Source: Haliotis asinina
Lineage: Eukaryota; Mollusca; Gastropoda; Lepetellida; Haliotidae
Length of the DNA stretch: 64,000 bases
Direction of reading: 5' to 3'
Assembly: GCF_037392515.1 (NCBI RefSeq)
Contig: NC_090290.1
Location: 20,287,753-20,351,752 of the forward strand
Part shown: positions 48,201 to 48,631 of the stretch, piece by piece
How positions within the stretch are numbered: position 1 is the stretch's first letter
Layout of the letters: every line of letters starts with the position of its first letter
Position numbers and translations under genes: made by a program
Notes under the pieces: model-generated
Told to the model about the DNA's origin: nothing
Seen by the model: only the letters and a program-made list of their open reading frames with translations
The model's database searches: none

Positions 48201-48631
48201 TAATCATTAACTGACTTGCGAAATCTGGAGTACACTCGAGTGCGTGTGTGCTTGTGTGCGTTTGTGAGTATGCGTGTTTGTTCCACGTATTATGAGTGCA
48301 ACAATGTAATATGTGAATAAAGAAAAGCATCGTACCACAAAGTATCTGAGTGACGATTGTGAAAAGAAAACATTATATATTAAAGAAATATTTCGTAATA
48401 TAGCGGTAAGACTACATTGTGAACGGTGCTCTATAAATCAAGTGCAACTATTTTATAACAAATGTAAAATGTATCGTGTTCATTTTTTTTTCCAGGCACT
48501 ACAGTCTCATGCAAAGCTGTTGGAAAGAGAAACCATCGGCCCGGACTACTTTCGCGGATGCAGTGAAGAAACTGGCGGCCTCATTCGGTCTCAGACCCAC
48601 TTCCGGAATGATGTATTACTACTCGAAATAG
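12173..48631 (+). CDS. Receptor tyrosine pseudokinase, 22 exons, 5' end missing
   Basis: Spliced gene joined from the exons listed below; all phases fit and give 1,194 codons to a TAG at 48629-48631. Order of modules: EMI-like (exons 1-2), EGF-like (3), EGF-like (4), a ~600-residue beta-rich extracellular region (5-12), FN3 (13), transmembrane helix (14-15), kinase-like domain (16-22). It should sit in the plasma membrane with the kinase domain inside. In the kinase domain, the beta3 Lys (VVAAK) and the APE-region WTAPE are kept, while the catalytic HRD is HRK and DFG is GFG. Hence it is probably catalytically dead and signals as a scaffold or co-receptor. I recall related EMI/EGF/FN3 receptors in molluscs and lancelets. 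The signal-peptide exon is upstream and not found. The intron between exons 12 and 13 carries the Polinton. Confidence 0.85.
12640..12740 (+). CDS. Receptor exon 2: EMI-like module, second half
   Basis: Continues with CCGHAS... and the typical EMI ending [20 protein letters not shown]. Exits in phase 1 straight into an EGF exon. Confidence 0.8.
12939..13034 (+). CDS. Receptor exon 3: EGF-like repeat 1
   Basis: Symmetric phase 1-1 exon encoding [12 protein letters not shown] and [12 protein letters not shown]: the six-cysteine EGF pattern. Confidence 0.9.
13109..13331 (-). repeat. Repeat A copy, diverged
   Basis: Reverse orientation from ACCCGTGAAGATT to GGCACTCAGTC, in the intron after receptor exon 3. 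Confidence 0.75.
13940..14272. repeat. 38-bp minisatellite
   Basis: Six near-identical 38-bp units with GAACGGGAAGGAGGGT recurring at 14058, 14096, 14134, 14172, 14210 and 14248, preceded by three diverged units. In the intron between the two EGF exons. Confidence 0.95.
14478..14585 (+). CDS. Receptor exon 4: EGF-like repeat 2
   Basis: Symmetric phase 1-1 exon with [18 protein letters not shown] and [12 protein letters not shown], the EGF pattern. Donor GTAAGT. Confidence 0.88.
15061..15327 (+). CDS. Receptor exon 5: ectodomain
   Basis: Acceptor TTTACAG, donor GTTAGT, phase 1-1. Beta-rich, with sequons near KLNGTAS; no named domain recognised. Confidence 0.8.
15653..15821 (-). repeat. Repeat A copy with internal deletion
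   Basis: Reverse orientation; both ends are present (GACCCGTGAAGG, AAACTCACTCAC) but ~100 bp of the centre is missing. Confidence 0.8.
16025..16154 (+). CDS. Receptor exon 6: ectodomain
   Basis: Acceptor TGTTTAG, donor GTAGGT; continues ...[15 protein letters not shown] and exits in phase 2 after LKEGE. Confidence 0.8.
16214..16398 (+). repeat. Repeat A copy
   Basis: Covers CTGTAAATAATCGAGTCTGG to GGGCTGCTGAAG. Confidence 0.78.
16450..16524 (+). repeat. Repeat A fragment
   Basis: Head part only: CAACAATATTGCAGCTATAT to AGCCAGTGATC. Confidence 0.75.
17083..17263 (+). CDS. Receptor exon 7: ectodomain
   Basis: Begins [12 protein letters not shown] after the phase-2 junction and ends HPEFTK in phase 0 at GTAAGT. 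Confidence 0.82.
17440..17530. repeat. Polypyrimidine/CCCCACC tract
   Basis: About 90 bp almost purely C/T then C/A on the plus strand, in the intron before receptor exon 8; low complexity. Confidence 0.9.
17917..18589 (+). CDS. Receptor exon 8: large ectodomain exon
   Basis: 673 bp, phase 0 to 1. Contains [10 protein letters not shown] and [10 protein letters not shown], a motif typical of repeated beta-sandwich units in this receptor family. A minimal furin-like site RRTR lies in ...[11 protein letters not shown]. Confidence 0.88.
19061..19226 (+). CDS. Receptor exon 9: ectodomain
   Basis: Acceptor CCCTTCAG; encodes [20 protein letters not shown]..., an FN3/HYR-like strand pattern. Exits in phase 2. 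Confidence 0.83.
19778..19962. repeat. Two abutting repeat A fragments in opposite orientation
   Basis: 19778-19886 is minus strand and 19909-19962 is plus strand, head part. They are separated by ~20 bp. Confidence 0.7.
20256..20373 (+). CDS. Receptor exon 10: ectodomain
   Basis: Encodes [20 protein letters not shown], the DxESG pattern of extracellular beta-sandwich modules. Exits in phase 0 at GTGAGT. Confidence 0.83.
20508..20607 (+). repeat. Repeat A fragment
   Basis: Tail half: GTGTTAACCAAATCAGCGAA...CCCGTTAGCCGCC. Confidence 0.7.
20762..20962 (+). CDS. Receptor exon 11: Cys-rich ectodomain segment
   Basis: Phase 0-0, 67 codons with six cysteines ([18 protein letters not shown]...SNCWL) then [14 protein letters not shown], a beta strand pair. 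Confidence 0.84.
21090..21395. repeat. Diverged ~44-bp tandem repeat in intron
   Basis: Seven or so imperfect units built on GGGACGTAACTGACTT followed by AAAGTCTTGAGG. Between receptor exons 11 and 12. Confidence 0.75.
21984..22020 (+). CDS. Receptor exon 12: mini-exon
   Basis: 37 bp, [12 protein letters not shown], phase 0 to 1, acceptor TTCATAG and donor GTAAGT. Last exon before the Polinton-bearing intron. Confidence 0.7.
22116..22256 (+). repeat. Repeat B copy
   Basis: GGGTTAAAGTGTTCGCTAGT...GGGTACAATGTGTGAAG, degenerate B box. Confidence 0.7.
22260..23040 (-). pseudogene. Tc1-like transposase remnant
   Basis: Minus-strand fragments in several frames: an N-terminal piece with [12 protein letters not shown] and [13 protein letters not shown] (helix-turn-helix), a core piece with [17 protein letters not shown] and IIFQHNNER (second Asp region, D apparently lost), and a C-terminal piece with FRNHNVLPV. 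Frameshifts and lost catalytic residues show it is dead. It ends ~150 bp left of the Polinton. Confidence 0.72.
23193..23197. other. Polinton target-site duplication, left copy
   Basis: TAATG directly abuts the left TIR. The same five bases follow the right TIR. Polintons are usually described with 6-bp duplications; here the sixth base differs, so either this event made 5 bp or one copy has mutated. Confidence 0.8.
23198..23517 (+). repeat. Polinton left terminal inverted repeat
   Basis: 320 bp, matching the reverse complement of 37460-37698 except for 81 bp (23386-23466) present only on this side. It includes the last ~60 codons of the integrase gene, so the terminal repeat is partly coding. 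An 11-bp-stem hairpin lies at 23250-23274. Confidence 0.93.
23250..23274. terminator. Hairpin inside left TIR, 3' of integrase
   Basis: Perfect inverted repeat with 11-bp arms (AAGCCTCATTT / AAATGAGGCTT) around a 3-nt loop, about 60 bp past the integrase stop codon and repeated at 37622-37646. It could mark the transcript end or be a protein-binding site for terminal processing. The position is seen; the role is inferred. Confidence 0.4.
23333..24301 (-). CDS. Retroviral-type (RVE) integrase
   Basis: 322 aa. Catalyses strand transfer of the linear element into chromosomal DNA. The RNase H-fold core shows the acidic triad D74 (in HQADLLF), D133 (in LQVDPGREF) and E168 (in IVERFNR), with 34 residues between the last two, as in retroviral and Polinton integrases. 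Residues 1-60 form a helical N-terminal part without an obvious HHCC zinc site. Residues ~265-312 (IWSVKTYNI to REELLIVP) look like the chromo/SH3-like C-terminal domain common in this family. ATG at 24301 lies 20 nt inside the end of polB, suggesting coupled expression; an in-frame ATG follows two codons later. The 3' end runs into the left TIR. All catalytic residues are present, so it is probably functional. Confidence 0.93.
   Translation of the reverse strand: MDMKKFESIYYSPRGYWKGASAVDKLAKLARVPPEEAKAWLEKQALWQIYLPAPRYVPRRRFGINIPNSIHQADLLFLPHDKRYKYALTVVDVASRYKEAEPLTTKDSAQVARGFERIYKRSPLTWPTELQVDPGREFMGAVSQLLAKHDTKVRRGTAGAHRSQAIVERFNRTLAERLFGYQYAREMTTPGKRSTEWVTRLPEVVSAINHEVTRLTGKKPADAIKLKSIVAESAAPLRGKEKQIPDRALVRYLYQPGEHEGDSRKRATDPIWSVKTYNIDKVDMKADEPNLYYLRGGPGRGFVREELLIVPYGTVLPPAKSR
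24282..27983 (-). CDS. polB: Protein-primed family B DNA polymerase
   Basis: 1,233 aa from ATG 27983; the open frame extends 8 codons upstream only to a TTG. Replicates the element by protein priming (DNA_pol_B_2 type). Residues 1-105 hold three ~35-residue SAP-like helix repeats. Residues 150-375 form a family-specific N-terminal domain. A C2HC finger follows (C381, C384, H397, C401). The 3'-5' exonuclease has ExoI D439/E441 (YADFEA), ExoII N582...D587, and ExoIII Y722-x3-D726, with an endonuclease VII-like Cys/His module inserted at 533-564. Polymerase motifs: A D822 (LDANNLYGW), B K976-x8-K985 ([10 protein letters not shown]), C D1078/D1080 (YTDTDS). All catalytic residues are intact. The length is long for a phi29-type enzyme but usual for Polintons. 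Its end overlaps the integrase start. Confidence 0.95.
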   Translation of the reverse strand: MATVRELKRVAKQRGVIGYSRMRKSALLRLLGLEAPPTVKQLKAQAKQLGHTGYSNLGRAGLTALLSHAPVARPTVKQLKAEAHDLGLGGYSRMRKPQLVELLRQNRAIDLQFVRTKHAVGNYLGSWRMHVDRNIDITDIKPLISDKVNQELNNLGSVKFQITVKMSLDKEGTTGVTEYLQPYFRGKQEVVTHAETIDASIDTSFQQIREYLERYTHMGSGWAVDKIDNVYLDIAKYVPFRGGSYLALPPYYRNKHAIVNVKNRGNDCLRISIRSALFPAATHSDRLSSYPQDDGLNWDGIDEPTPISQITKVEKQNNLAINVFGHEGNTIIVHRVSTVKDCQVINIFMIQRGDKFHYTWIKHLSRLLHDQSKHNGEKHFCVRCLHGFSRADLLESHRDDCQGVGQTAIRVDMPKEGENILKFSNHKNQMSVPYIIYADFEALVVGGDSPTPPSGGSFTHKTQEHKACSFGYIVVRCDGETKAPVVYRGPDAAERFLKCLQEEEKIIRNTLYRIAPMRMTRADRLAHASSTNCHVCDSPLNGDSVRDHCHITGKYRGAAHNACNLKLKINPKTINIPVVFHNLRGYDSHLIMQAIAKIDGNISCIPNNMERYISFSLNGLRFIDSFQFLLSSLDSLVKANNTFPITDRYTDAKTRPLLMRKGVYPYEYMDSWAKFTETRLPPIDCFYSKLNEASVSRDDYSHATNVWNKLGCKNLGDYHDLYLRTDVLLLADVFETFRRTCLKQYKLDPAWYYTSPGLSWDALLRKTGVNLELLTDYDMHLFIEKGLRGGISMASKRYAKANNQYVKGYDPNKPTNHILYLDANNLYGWAMSQYLPTGGFEWVPHVDVMSIAPDSNKGYILEVDLEYPKALHASHNSYPLAPERMRVNPDWMSEYQHNLSGGRVTDVEKLVPNLMNKTKYIVHYRNLQLYLSLGMRLTKIHRVLMFDQSPWMEPYIRMNTDLRKKATSDFEKNLYKLMNNSVFGKTMENLRKRVTVKLVRSSEEDKLRKLIASPAFNRSKIFTDDLAAIHMKKSHIKFNRPVYVGMSILDLSKHLMYDFYYNELKKQYGDRCEVLYTDTDSLLMEIRTEDVYEDMKKHIDLYDTSDYPKTHAMHSTVNKKVLGKMKDECAGTPIAEYIGLRPKMYSILKADNSEIRKAKGVKKCVVKQHIKHARFKEALFKTRTFRHKMNTLRSDGHKIYGLTINKTSLSPMDTKRWIAIDGINTYAYGHEKI
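27922..28332 (-). CDS. Small paralogue of the PolB N-terminal region
   Basis: 136 aa, function unknown. Its last 62 bp overlap the start of polB in another frame. By eye, residues ~13-75 ([19 protein letters not shown], then SISEYKEYY and an LYILPG strand) follow the pattern of PolB residues ~154-235 ([18 protein letters not shown], then SFQQIREYL and NVYLDIAKY). I infer a stand-alone copy of that beta-rich segment, made by partial duplication. The C-terminus is Cys/Arg-rich. ATG 28332 follows an AT-rich leader. No catalytic motif was recognised. Confidence 0.6.
   Translation of the reverse strand: MSVENIFKYELALWGSFRFKIIVDVVWIKEGVKYTHPFEWERDIASQYHIERFSSISEYKEYYTQGEYWIETATLYILPGTWDDLTECLELYPATRKYFLRVTADQLDIDSLRCKHYGYCARAQEGRKTERCYRVF
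28358..28621 (-). CDS. Cys/His-rich putative zinc-binding protein
   Basis: 87 aa with C8, C19, C23, C29, C30, H32, C40, C43, H50, C52, C54 and H57, enough ligands for two zinc sites, followed by a basic C-terminal tail ([13 protein letters not shown]). It sits between the polymerase and membrane-protein genes and is preceded by a TATATAAG-like leader. It may bind nucleic acid or regulate transcription. The family is not recognised. Confidence 0.65.
   Translation of the reverse strand: MRPAPYRCEYILMGKTEACGRKCRNQGFCCFHMGSPNYTCSVCGIGVKGHYCLCKAHGANVVRHQLIYENKKGYIKERRRLLKIDSN
28641..29066 (-). CDS. Two-TM coiled-coil Polinton protein
   Basis: 141 aa. An N-terminal hydrophobic segment (~4-25) is followed by a highly charged heptad-like helix (~30-75), a linker, and a second hydrophobic segment (~121-138) ending KQLN. 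This looks like a virion-membrane or assembly protein. I recall similar hypothetical proteins in invertebrate Polintons, but no function is assigned. ATG 29066 is preceded by an AT-rich leader. Confidence 0.7.
   Translation of the reverse strand: MATIAMMVGGALVNALAFSGSNFLFSKLRDDHAAEIQEERKRHDLATEKLQRAQAEYAKKRLQRLDFINEQLQRENHAVQTFNDVDEGMKEYYKLTGKRLEALNEPTLAQYYTPSKGQMNRELGFIVLGIAATALVAKQLN
29075..29302 (-). CDS. Small hydrophobic Polinton protein
   Basis: 75 aa with two moderately hydrophobic stretches (~11-25 and ~45-62, [12 protein letters not shown]). It ends 8 bp before the start of the 141-aa gene, in the same strand block. ATG 29302 follows a strongly AT-rich leader. Function unknown; possibly a minor membrane or scaffold component. 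Confidence 0.55.
   Translation of the reverse strand: MSEGKTFVNDAYHATVVASLAVGYARLTKMVLKQPTIKLDFNLQDMGMLIMNLGMAMATKDILVKQGIIPDNIMK
29330..29656 (-). CDS. Pro/Thr-rich single-TM protein
   Basis: 108 aa: an acidic Pro/Thr-rich N-terminus of ~38 residues, a basic patch ([13 protein letters not shown]), one transmembrane helix (~66-82, [17 protein letters not shown]) and a short Pro-rich tail. The first 131 bp overlap the 3' end of the next upstream gene in a different frame; in both proteins the overlapping part is low complexity. This may be real overprinting, or one of the two starts or ends may be misplaced. Function unknown. Confidence 0.5.
   Translation of the reverse strand: MDAAQEETPVEVPPTVEETPPPTVMEETPSVGVPPTVTRQKNPKRVAAGKKRWCNQHKVTNPTRLLLAVGVTAAVVITWLYASHSEPPPTHNSGGMGVSPMVDPHIML
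29526..30116 (-). CDS. Polinton protein of unknown function, 196 aa
   Basis: I prefer ATG 30116 ([10 protein letters not shown]) because it directly follows a TTATATTATAAG leader like those of the neighbouring genes. An upstream in-frame ATG at 30239 would add 41 residues including a hydrophobic helix, giving 237 aa. The body is helical ([14 protein letters not shown]), followed by a weak hydrophobic segment ([14 protein letters not shown]) and a C-terminal Gly/Pro/Ser/Asp-rich tail with GGTPNS-like repeats. No enzymatic motif was recognised. Confidence 0.6.
   Translation of the reverse strand: MECEELLEQLSVEGSPTGDSPKREKLVALAVGGKAKHYFGDYTPDKINKMSAEEIDKLYARYESRLGAEMTKTIGSAMTQIYTGIVSHFLPIPPERRLYLWEDLDKDPFIEHAVSSISCGLYHKYGMLLAPVTAAIITAKHCQFERKNNNNSIDGCCTGRDPSGGTPNSGGDPTPNSDGGDPFSGGTPNSNQAEES
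30229..30292 (-). repeat. Short tandem repeat TTTGCTTAGC between Polinton genes
   Basis: Six or seven copies of a 10-11-bp unit (TTTGCTTAGC on the plus strand) fill the gap between the ATPase stop and the next gene. It is the only simple repeat inside the element apart from the TIRs, and may act as an early/late boundary or binding-site array. Confidence 0.75.
30285..30965 (-). CDS. A32-like genome-packaging ATPase
   Basis: 226 aa FtsK/HerA-superfamily ATPase, expected to pump element DNA into capsids. Walker A GQTGCGKT at 43-50, Walker B LFILDD at 118-123, and a following sensor-like strand [10 protein letters not shown] at 151-160. The first 35 residues are Pro/Gly-rich. ATG 30965 lies 29 nt inside the 3' end of the capsid gene, so the two are probably co-expressed. 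The size is normal for Polinton and virophage ATPases. Confidence 0.92.
   Translation of the reverse strand: MGDSCKPSTSGGYPPIPPNKLPTSGGCGGLPLPTDPHCAIICGQTGCGKTVFVLDMLEGYYKDVFDNIVIMCPTLSMNKTYARPWVMTDPDVHKIDPGTRLQDWLKALHEKFKGEPTLFILDDCSANREITKKRDMLSYLAFSGRHANHSVWVLTQKFNSVLKDLREQTRWVALFHCKDRDSFEECLRENDVMSKLERERVKKQLAETKHAKLVLKTDQPVAYIVC
30937..32193 (-). CDS. Major capsid protein (double jelly-roll type)
   Basis: 418 aa. Assigned as the Polinton hexon-like capsid protein from its size, its position next to the packaging ATPase, its beta-rich character throughout, and the C-terminal strand-rich block ([20 protein letters not shown]...) that I recall as shared by invertebrate Polinton capsid proteins. 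It would form the icosahedral shell as trimers. ATG 32193 faces the plus-strand gene at 32226 across only 32 bp. A structure prediction would settle the two jelly rolls; I cannot demonstrate the fold from sequence alone. Confidence 0.8.
   Translation of the reverse strand: MYGKKLDPFRRLREPLGARAVRQSVTITNNPSKIDQNQTLLVRFPNLGENDLIVPGTVRLAFNITLTSDNDKRELVRNVGRAIIKKTTVKISGNEVLSIDDSDVFHCYKDLWKSERERVNDVYQGISKSTRARIGYVFTQDQQDKLSDGEKAIALAYGNRFCVPLDFELLTGHAPFYQAALGDRLEYELTFNDYSKVVRTPNGDEASYAIDNISLEFDMVTSPELARQVRSQYSGKMAILYDRVLRHRSVVRDKSDTVWNINLNVPARSMKGILVVPVEDYDPFRRDSEKFFNPEIEKVEVTIEGVPNQLFSHGMRPHQQWDEIKKLPVGDYITKDLDLGSVQIGEYLTTKYALWLDMRSTDDDKLHGSGRRIDNGSEGITIQINKKAQTAGKLKLYLYVIMDAQLNIDNGRFVQAIY
32194..32225. 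promoter_or_regulatory. 32-bp divergent promoter region
   Basis: An almost pure A/T spacer (TATATAAATAAAATATATTTTTAATA) between the capsid gene and the plus-strand 379-aa gene. It contains TATA-like strings in both orientations. Both transcripts must start in or very near it. Confidence 0.6.
32226..33365 (+). CDS. Coiled-coil, C-terminally hydrophobic Polinton protein
   Basis: 379 aa. An acidic N-terminus (1-35) and a globular part are followed by a long charged coiled coil (~160-245). Next come a hydrophobic helix (~268-291), a Gly-rich linker (291-309), an amphipathic Lys/Ala/Leu helix (~310-348) and a final hydrophobic segment (~351-372) with a basic tail. The hydrophobic plus amphipathic C-terminus recalls membrane-active capsid-internal proteins such as adenoviral pVI, but that is only an analogy. 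Similar uncharacterised proteins occur in other invertebrate Polintons. It ends 23 bp inside the convergent gene at 33343. Confidence 0.8.
   Translation: MDEDIPMDEMPGASAQAFDDDQETSFSQSDELLKGAVDDYYNAVENKSKLKPLGRNYSDFTLSNGTLRLKAHPGIDLFHQTTRKPLALSTLAGKYKINFVQDELGFTNYGGARPKQYPPKLVQDLEGIRDATSDQNMTYDIKKVLADYENKPFPGLEFTVRELRGLDLTMQTIRGHLAKSTAKMSEIDDHIAYEKKKLGETEDESMKATIEERIRNLEDEKQTWLETASSFKEKLRSQVSRIRETINQVLYRDTTLADRIRILFREQGITIASILTALGLIISTLVVSLVGGTPVGPAGGGGTPGGGGGVKDWIKKLGEGLAKLAGKAAEALPGILGSIVSWLLSALSKTAMWLSQNLWAAIVAVAGLVYVAAKKSLTK
33343..34512 (-). CDS. Tail-anchored 389-aa Polinton protein
   Basis: Function unknown; I recall related proteins in invertebrate Polintons. Residues 1-320 look globular and mixed alpha/beta ([20 protein letters not shown] near the start). 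A Pro-rich linker (~328-362) leads to a hydrophobic C-terminal helix ([17 protein letters not shown]) that could anchor it in a membrane. ATG 34512 is fused to an AT-rich spacer shared with the divergent penton-like gene. The 3' end overlaps the 379-aa gene by 23 bp, tail to tail. Confidence 0.78.
   Translation of the reverse strand: MDLAHLKIVVNADGTGFKTTFIDIFEKYVVSVNNAQAVVNWNQNPMQFWQNQLNFAVWCATTGSGVTPDYGIDELSKAVVLFHIYYQTRRILKEISAPLPQDKAWSMTNNPYDRRAYERICGEFEIPTNKDFRLPGVNHGLGIVLVYFYRSGKYYAGSKDGSYNPHRHTFTGPTTNEQIHVSCIKQTSPDAATAWTKMISKTSKGFTRAGTIRLNDSIRTYVWALLGAQSMTRSNILGKGTAYDAQTQFVSNVEDAINSPVDLPRAIDRYQNVLEYARSKVNYVFGVGLYMAPSDMQLRVKKVVGYNNKIVIATADQKLGINPDINTPHIPHIQPREKGIVAPPPEPKVHVGLPPGGVGVSTTYQQHIDNKTALVVGGVTLGLIWLKIS
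34513..34541. promoter_or_regulatory. 29-bp divergent promoter region
   Basis: The spacer TTATAATATATAAATTATAT... separates the 389-aa gene (-) from the penton-like gene (+). It is A/T only apart from its edges and holds TATA-like strings on both strands, like the spacer at 32194-32225. Confidence 0.6.
34542..35195 (+). CDS. Penton-like minor capsid protein
   Basis: 217 aa, rich in beta-strand patterns. The opening (MYITLPG...[16 protein letters not shown]) is the signature I associate with Polinton/adintovirus single-jelly-roll minor capsid (penton) proteins, which fill the five-fold vertices. It lies in the structural cluster and shares an ATGA overlap (35192-35195) with the fibre-like gene downstream, suggesting translational coupling. 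Assignment rests on pattern and context; fold prediction would confirm it. Confidence 0.72.
   Translation: MYITLPGITSGEAVQLTHAIDNTSGQLEVALCDITYLPQWTNINISNNKLFVSGTRSQITDGYYSVCSLNDEVFKPLGAELKMNDSNGTVVLINNGRNPLRLGRPLARMLGMSPDEIKPTTTVTGTKLPELVPYRELYIHLGQVSTTYNIQGGHPSTILRAVPVKTEKFNDGRTESFSPRQYKRLTQGNIPELTISVLDINHNPVNIGYLSLTLHVT
35192..36103 (+). CDS. Fibre-like protein A (paralogue of next gene)
   Basis: 303 aa. Residues 19-50 (DLGDTRGFD...[10 protein letters not shown]) and the C-terminal ending ([10 protein letters not shown]) are closely matched in the next gene; the middle is beta-rich and diverged. A short conserved N-terminal tail plus a variable beta-rich body, translationally coupled to the penton-like gene, suggests a vertex spike or receptor-binding fibre. 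This function is inferred from layout, not from homology to a known fibre. Confidence 0.65.
   Translation: MTSAQGPGVKKCVNIGISDLGDTRGFDAPGVDGKTYALQLKNNIYKRVEVSSGGALSDVVDTTGATVNTKYALVNTGDDNWRIYPSFGGKLFDLDDVERTTIKKNRPYNLAFTEDNKWVFLPDYKNWFLNIKIFSPYVFTDNKDHYLNKIVNDGFLLVAYVPTQRRSVVVSPINNSPFHMLSSKTGIQNVSLQLVSEFEGVDKVLDGIPSNTTLAIKVYLGESSGDNVEIVKGVKLGWEKRHKDQVCDVYVRVGVGSNTSLQGVNVIVENKISLTKIFLPNNIHFISMNLIPELLTENQLEII
36117..36803 (+). CDS. Fibre-like protein B (paralogue of previous gene)
   Basis: 228 aa. Shares DLGDT-GFD (12-20), NVYKRVSLS and the [11 protein letters not shown] ending with protein A but lacks ~75 residues after the N-terminal motif. ATG 36117 follows an AT-only spacer (TAATAATATTATAATA), so it may have its own promoter. 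A tandem duplication followed by divergence is the simplest explanation. Codon use is more AT-rich than in protein A, suggesting different ages or a separate origin. Confidence 0.65.
   Translation: MTSHHPNTTLNDLGDTEGFDQPGEEDELYILHFKDNVYKRVSLSDFKEPKWLLNLTIASPYIIFNEDGISISEIKNNGTWFSNFIPHGLSNPVYRWGGKKNMLRVRDKLTIGSGGGGDVIISSRFYTLIIEVSFTRFDEENSLRGHQILPGLVIHWYAEHLDQDCRIIIQNNVSTSHLTYLISLQGVFITTDYLSMRITPITLNDKLSLVGFKFIDRLLTETQLKYFS
36817..37434 (+). CDS. Two-helix membrane Polinton protein
   Basis: 205 aa: a charged N-terminal helix, two adjacent hydrophobic Gly/Ala/Val-rich segments (~61-83 and ~84-105), then a basic patch ([20 protein letters not shown]) and a long charged helical tail. I recall this as a recurrent uncharacterised Polinton gene. 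It may be a virion-membrane or host-membrane-modifying protein. ATG 36817 follows a TATATATTATAGG leader. It is the last gene before the right TIR. Confidence 0.75.
   Translation: MGLYPVVEEVAKTLETVDGFRLRQLCDVKRQLEQDRDTRKALCKKYNRAFNIVDGADTTLMATSMGLGAAGVGLLTTIVAAPIVLGIEITAGVTGLVGLALKLVSRRLNRKALKHDEIRVLAEAKLNTVSERISTALSDSKISEEEFSSILSELKKYNGMKQDIRSKSRKSAISEDEKKKYIAQGIQKAQQAFIMNTKEIVGGSR
37460..37698 (-). repeat. Polinton right terminal inverted repeat
   Basis: 239 bp, identical by eye to the left TIR in reverse complement except that the 81 bp corresponding to 23386-23466 are absent (junction at 37510/37511). It carries an untranscribed-looking copy of the integrase C-terminal coding sequence, shortened by 27 codons. 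The hairpin is at 37622-37646. Confidence 0.93.
37699..37703. other. Polinton target-site duplication, right copy
   Basis: TAATG directly follows the last base of the right TIR and matches 23193-23197. Confidence 0.8.
37846..38112 (+). CDS. Receptor exon 13: fibronectin type III domain
   Basis: Symmetric phase 1-1 exon of 267 bp coding one FN3: [20 protein letters not shown], then [20 protein letters not shown]. First exon after the Polinton. Confidence 0.9.
38396..38592 (-). repeat. Repeat A copy
   Basis: Reverse orientation, GACCCGTGAAGATCC to TTTACAGACTGCCGC, in the intron after the FN3 exon. Confidence 0.82.
40279..40430 (+). mobile_element. tRNA-derived SINE (repeat B), best copy
   Basis: A-box-like TGGCCTAGCGG followed by a perfect B box GGTTCGATTCC at 40325-40335. 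Body ends in a GCTGCGTAAAACCATACTCA and CTCACTCACTCAC tail. The split pol III promoter and tRNA-like head identify a SINE rather than a tRNA gene: no acceptor stem closes. Confidence 0.8.
40581..40640 (+). CDS. Receptor exon 14: start of transmembrane helix
   Basis: 60 bp, phase 1-1, encoding [20 protein letters not shown]. Confidence 0.75.
41016..41178 (+). mobile_element. LINE 3' UTR with (AAT)n tail, copy 2
   Basis: Matches 7650-7805 (GTTTCCTGGGA-AAGTCC..., CACCCGAACCCTCTCT) and ends in TAATAATAAATAATAA. Heavily 5'-truncated insertion in the intron before receptor exon 15. Confidence 0.75.
41261..41430 (+). CDS. Receptor exon 15: transmembrane helix and juxtamembrane
   Basis: [16 protein letters not shown] completes the membrane helix; a basic stop-transfer [15 protein letters not shown] follows. 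Exits in phase 0 at GTAGGT. Confidence 0.85.
42506..42664 (+). repeat. Repeat B copy
   Basis: GTAGTCCAGTGGTTAAAGCG, GGATTCGATTTCC B-box-like, and a GCTAAACTAAACACACTC tail. Confidence 0.75.
42704..42899 (+). CDS. Receptor exon 16: kinase-like N-lobe
   Basis: Encodes [20 protein letters not shown], a degenerate glycine loop with one Gly of the usual three, then VVAAKVLK holding the beta3 lysine. Confidence 0.88.
43020..43140 (+). repeat. Repeat B copy, partial
   Basis: GGGTAGCCTATGGTTAAAGC and TTTCGATTCCTCATAGGG. Confidence 0.7.
43667..43786 (+). CDS. Receptor exon 17: kinase-like helix C region
   Basis: [20 protein letters not shown] and [10 protein letters not shown]. The position expected for the helix C glutamate looks like Lys. 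The 3' junction is a GC donor (T|GCAAGT). Confidence 0.85.
43888..43985. repeat. Short MITE-like element, related core
   Basis: CACAAAGCAATCTTAGCGCT and AAGATCGCTTGTTGCAAG form imperfect inverted ends around GACTATCGTAAG. Confidence 0.55.
43989..44156 (+). repeat. Repeat A copy
   Basis: CTGTAAATAATCGAGGCTGG to GGGACCTTCACGGGT with a small internal deletion. Confidence 0.8.
44677..44831 (+). CDS. Receptor exon 18: kinase-like hinge and helix E
   Basis: [18 protein letters not shown] is the hinge; [12 protein letters not shown] precedes the catalytic loop. Phase 1 in, 0 out. Confidence 0.9.
44968..45095 (+). repeat. Repeat A copy, diverged
   Basis: GGACCAGACAATCCAGTGAT to CGAGCCTTCACT. Confidence 0.72.
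45253..45372 (+). CDS. Receptor exon 19: altered catalytic and metal-binding loops
   Basis: [13 protein letters not shown] replaces the usual HRDLAARN, and [10 protein letters not shown] replaces the DFG motif. Phase 0-0, acceptor TTTCTCCAG. Confidence 0.92.
45675..45789 (+). CDS. Receptor exon 20: activation segment end
   Basis: [13 protein letters not shown] and [18 protein letters not shown], tyrosine-kinase-specific subdomains VIII and IX. Confidence 0.93.
46066..46374 (+). repeat. Repeat A copy with internal duplication
   Basis: Full-length, but the ATGGCGGCGG-TCTGTAAATAATC segment occurs twice in tandem near 46118 and 46160. Confidence 0.83.
47122..47390. mobile_element. Hairpin MITE
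   Basis: Long imperfect inverted repeat: TCTAGTTTCAACACGATTT on the left pairs with AAATCGTGTTGAAACTAGA on the right, and CACAGGGGCTTG pairs with CAAGCCCCTGTG further in. The left arm has ~45 extra bp. No coding capacity. Confidence 0.75.
47754..47847 (+). CDS. Receptor exon 21: kinase-like C-lobe
   Basis: [20 protein letters not shown] and [12 protein letters not shown]; phase 1 in, 2 out at GTAAGT. Confidence 0.92.
47912..47955 (+). repeat. Repeat A head fragment
   Basis: GTGAGTTTAGTTTTTCGCCG and CAATATTCCAG only. Confidence 0.7.
48496..48631 (+). CDS. Receptor exon 22: kinase-like C-terminus and stop
   Basis: [20 protein letters not shown] then [15 protein letters not shown]...YYYSK, stop TAG. 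The tail after the kinase fold is very short, leaving only a few Tyr as docking sites. Confidence 0.92.
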
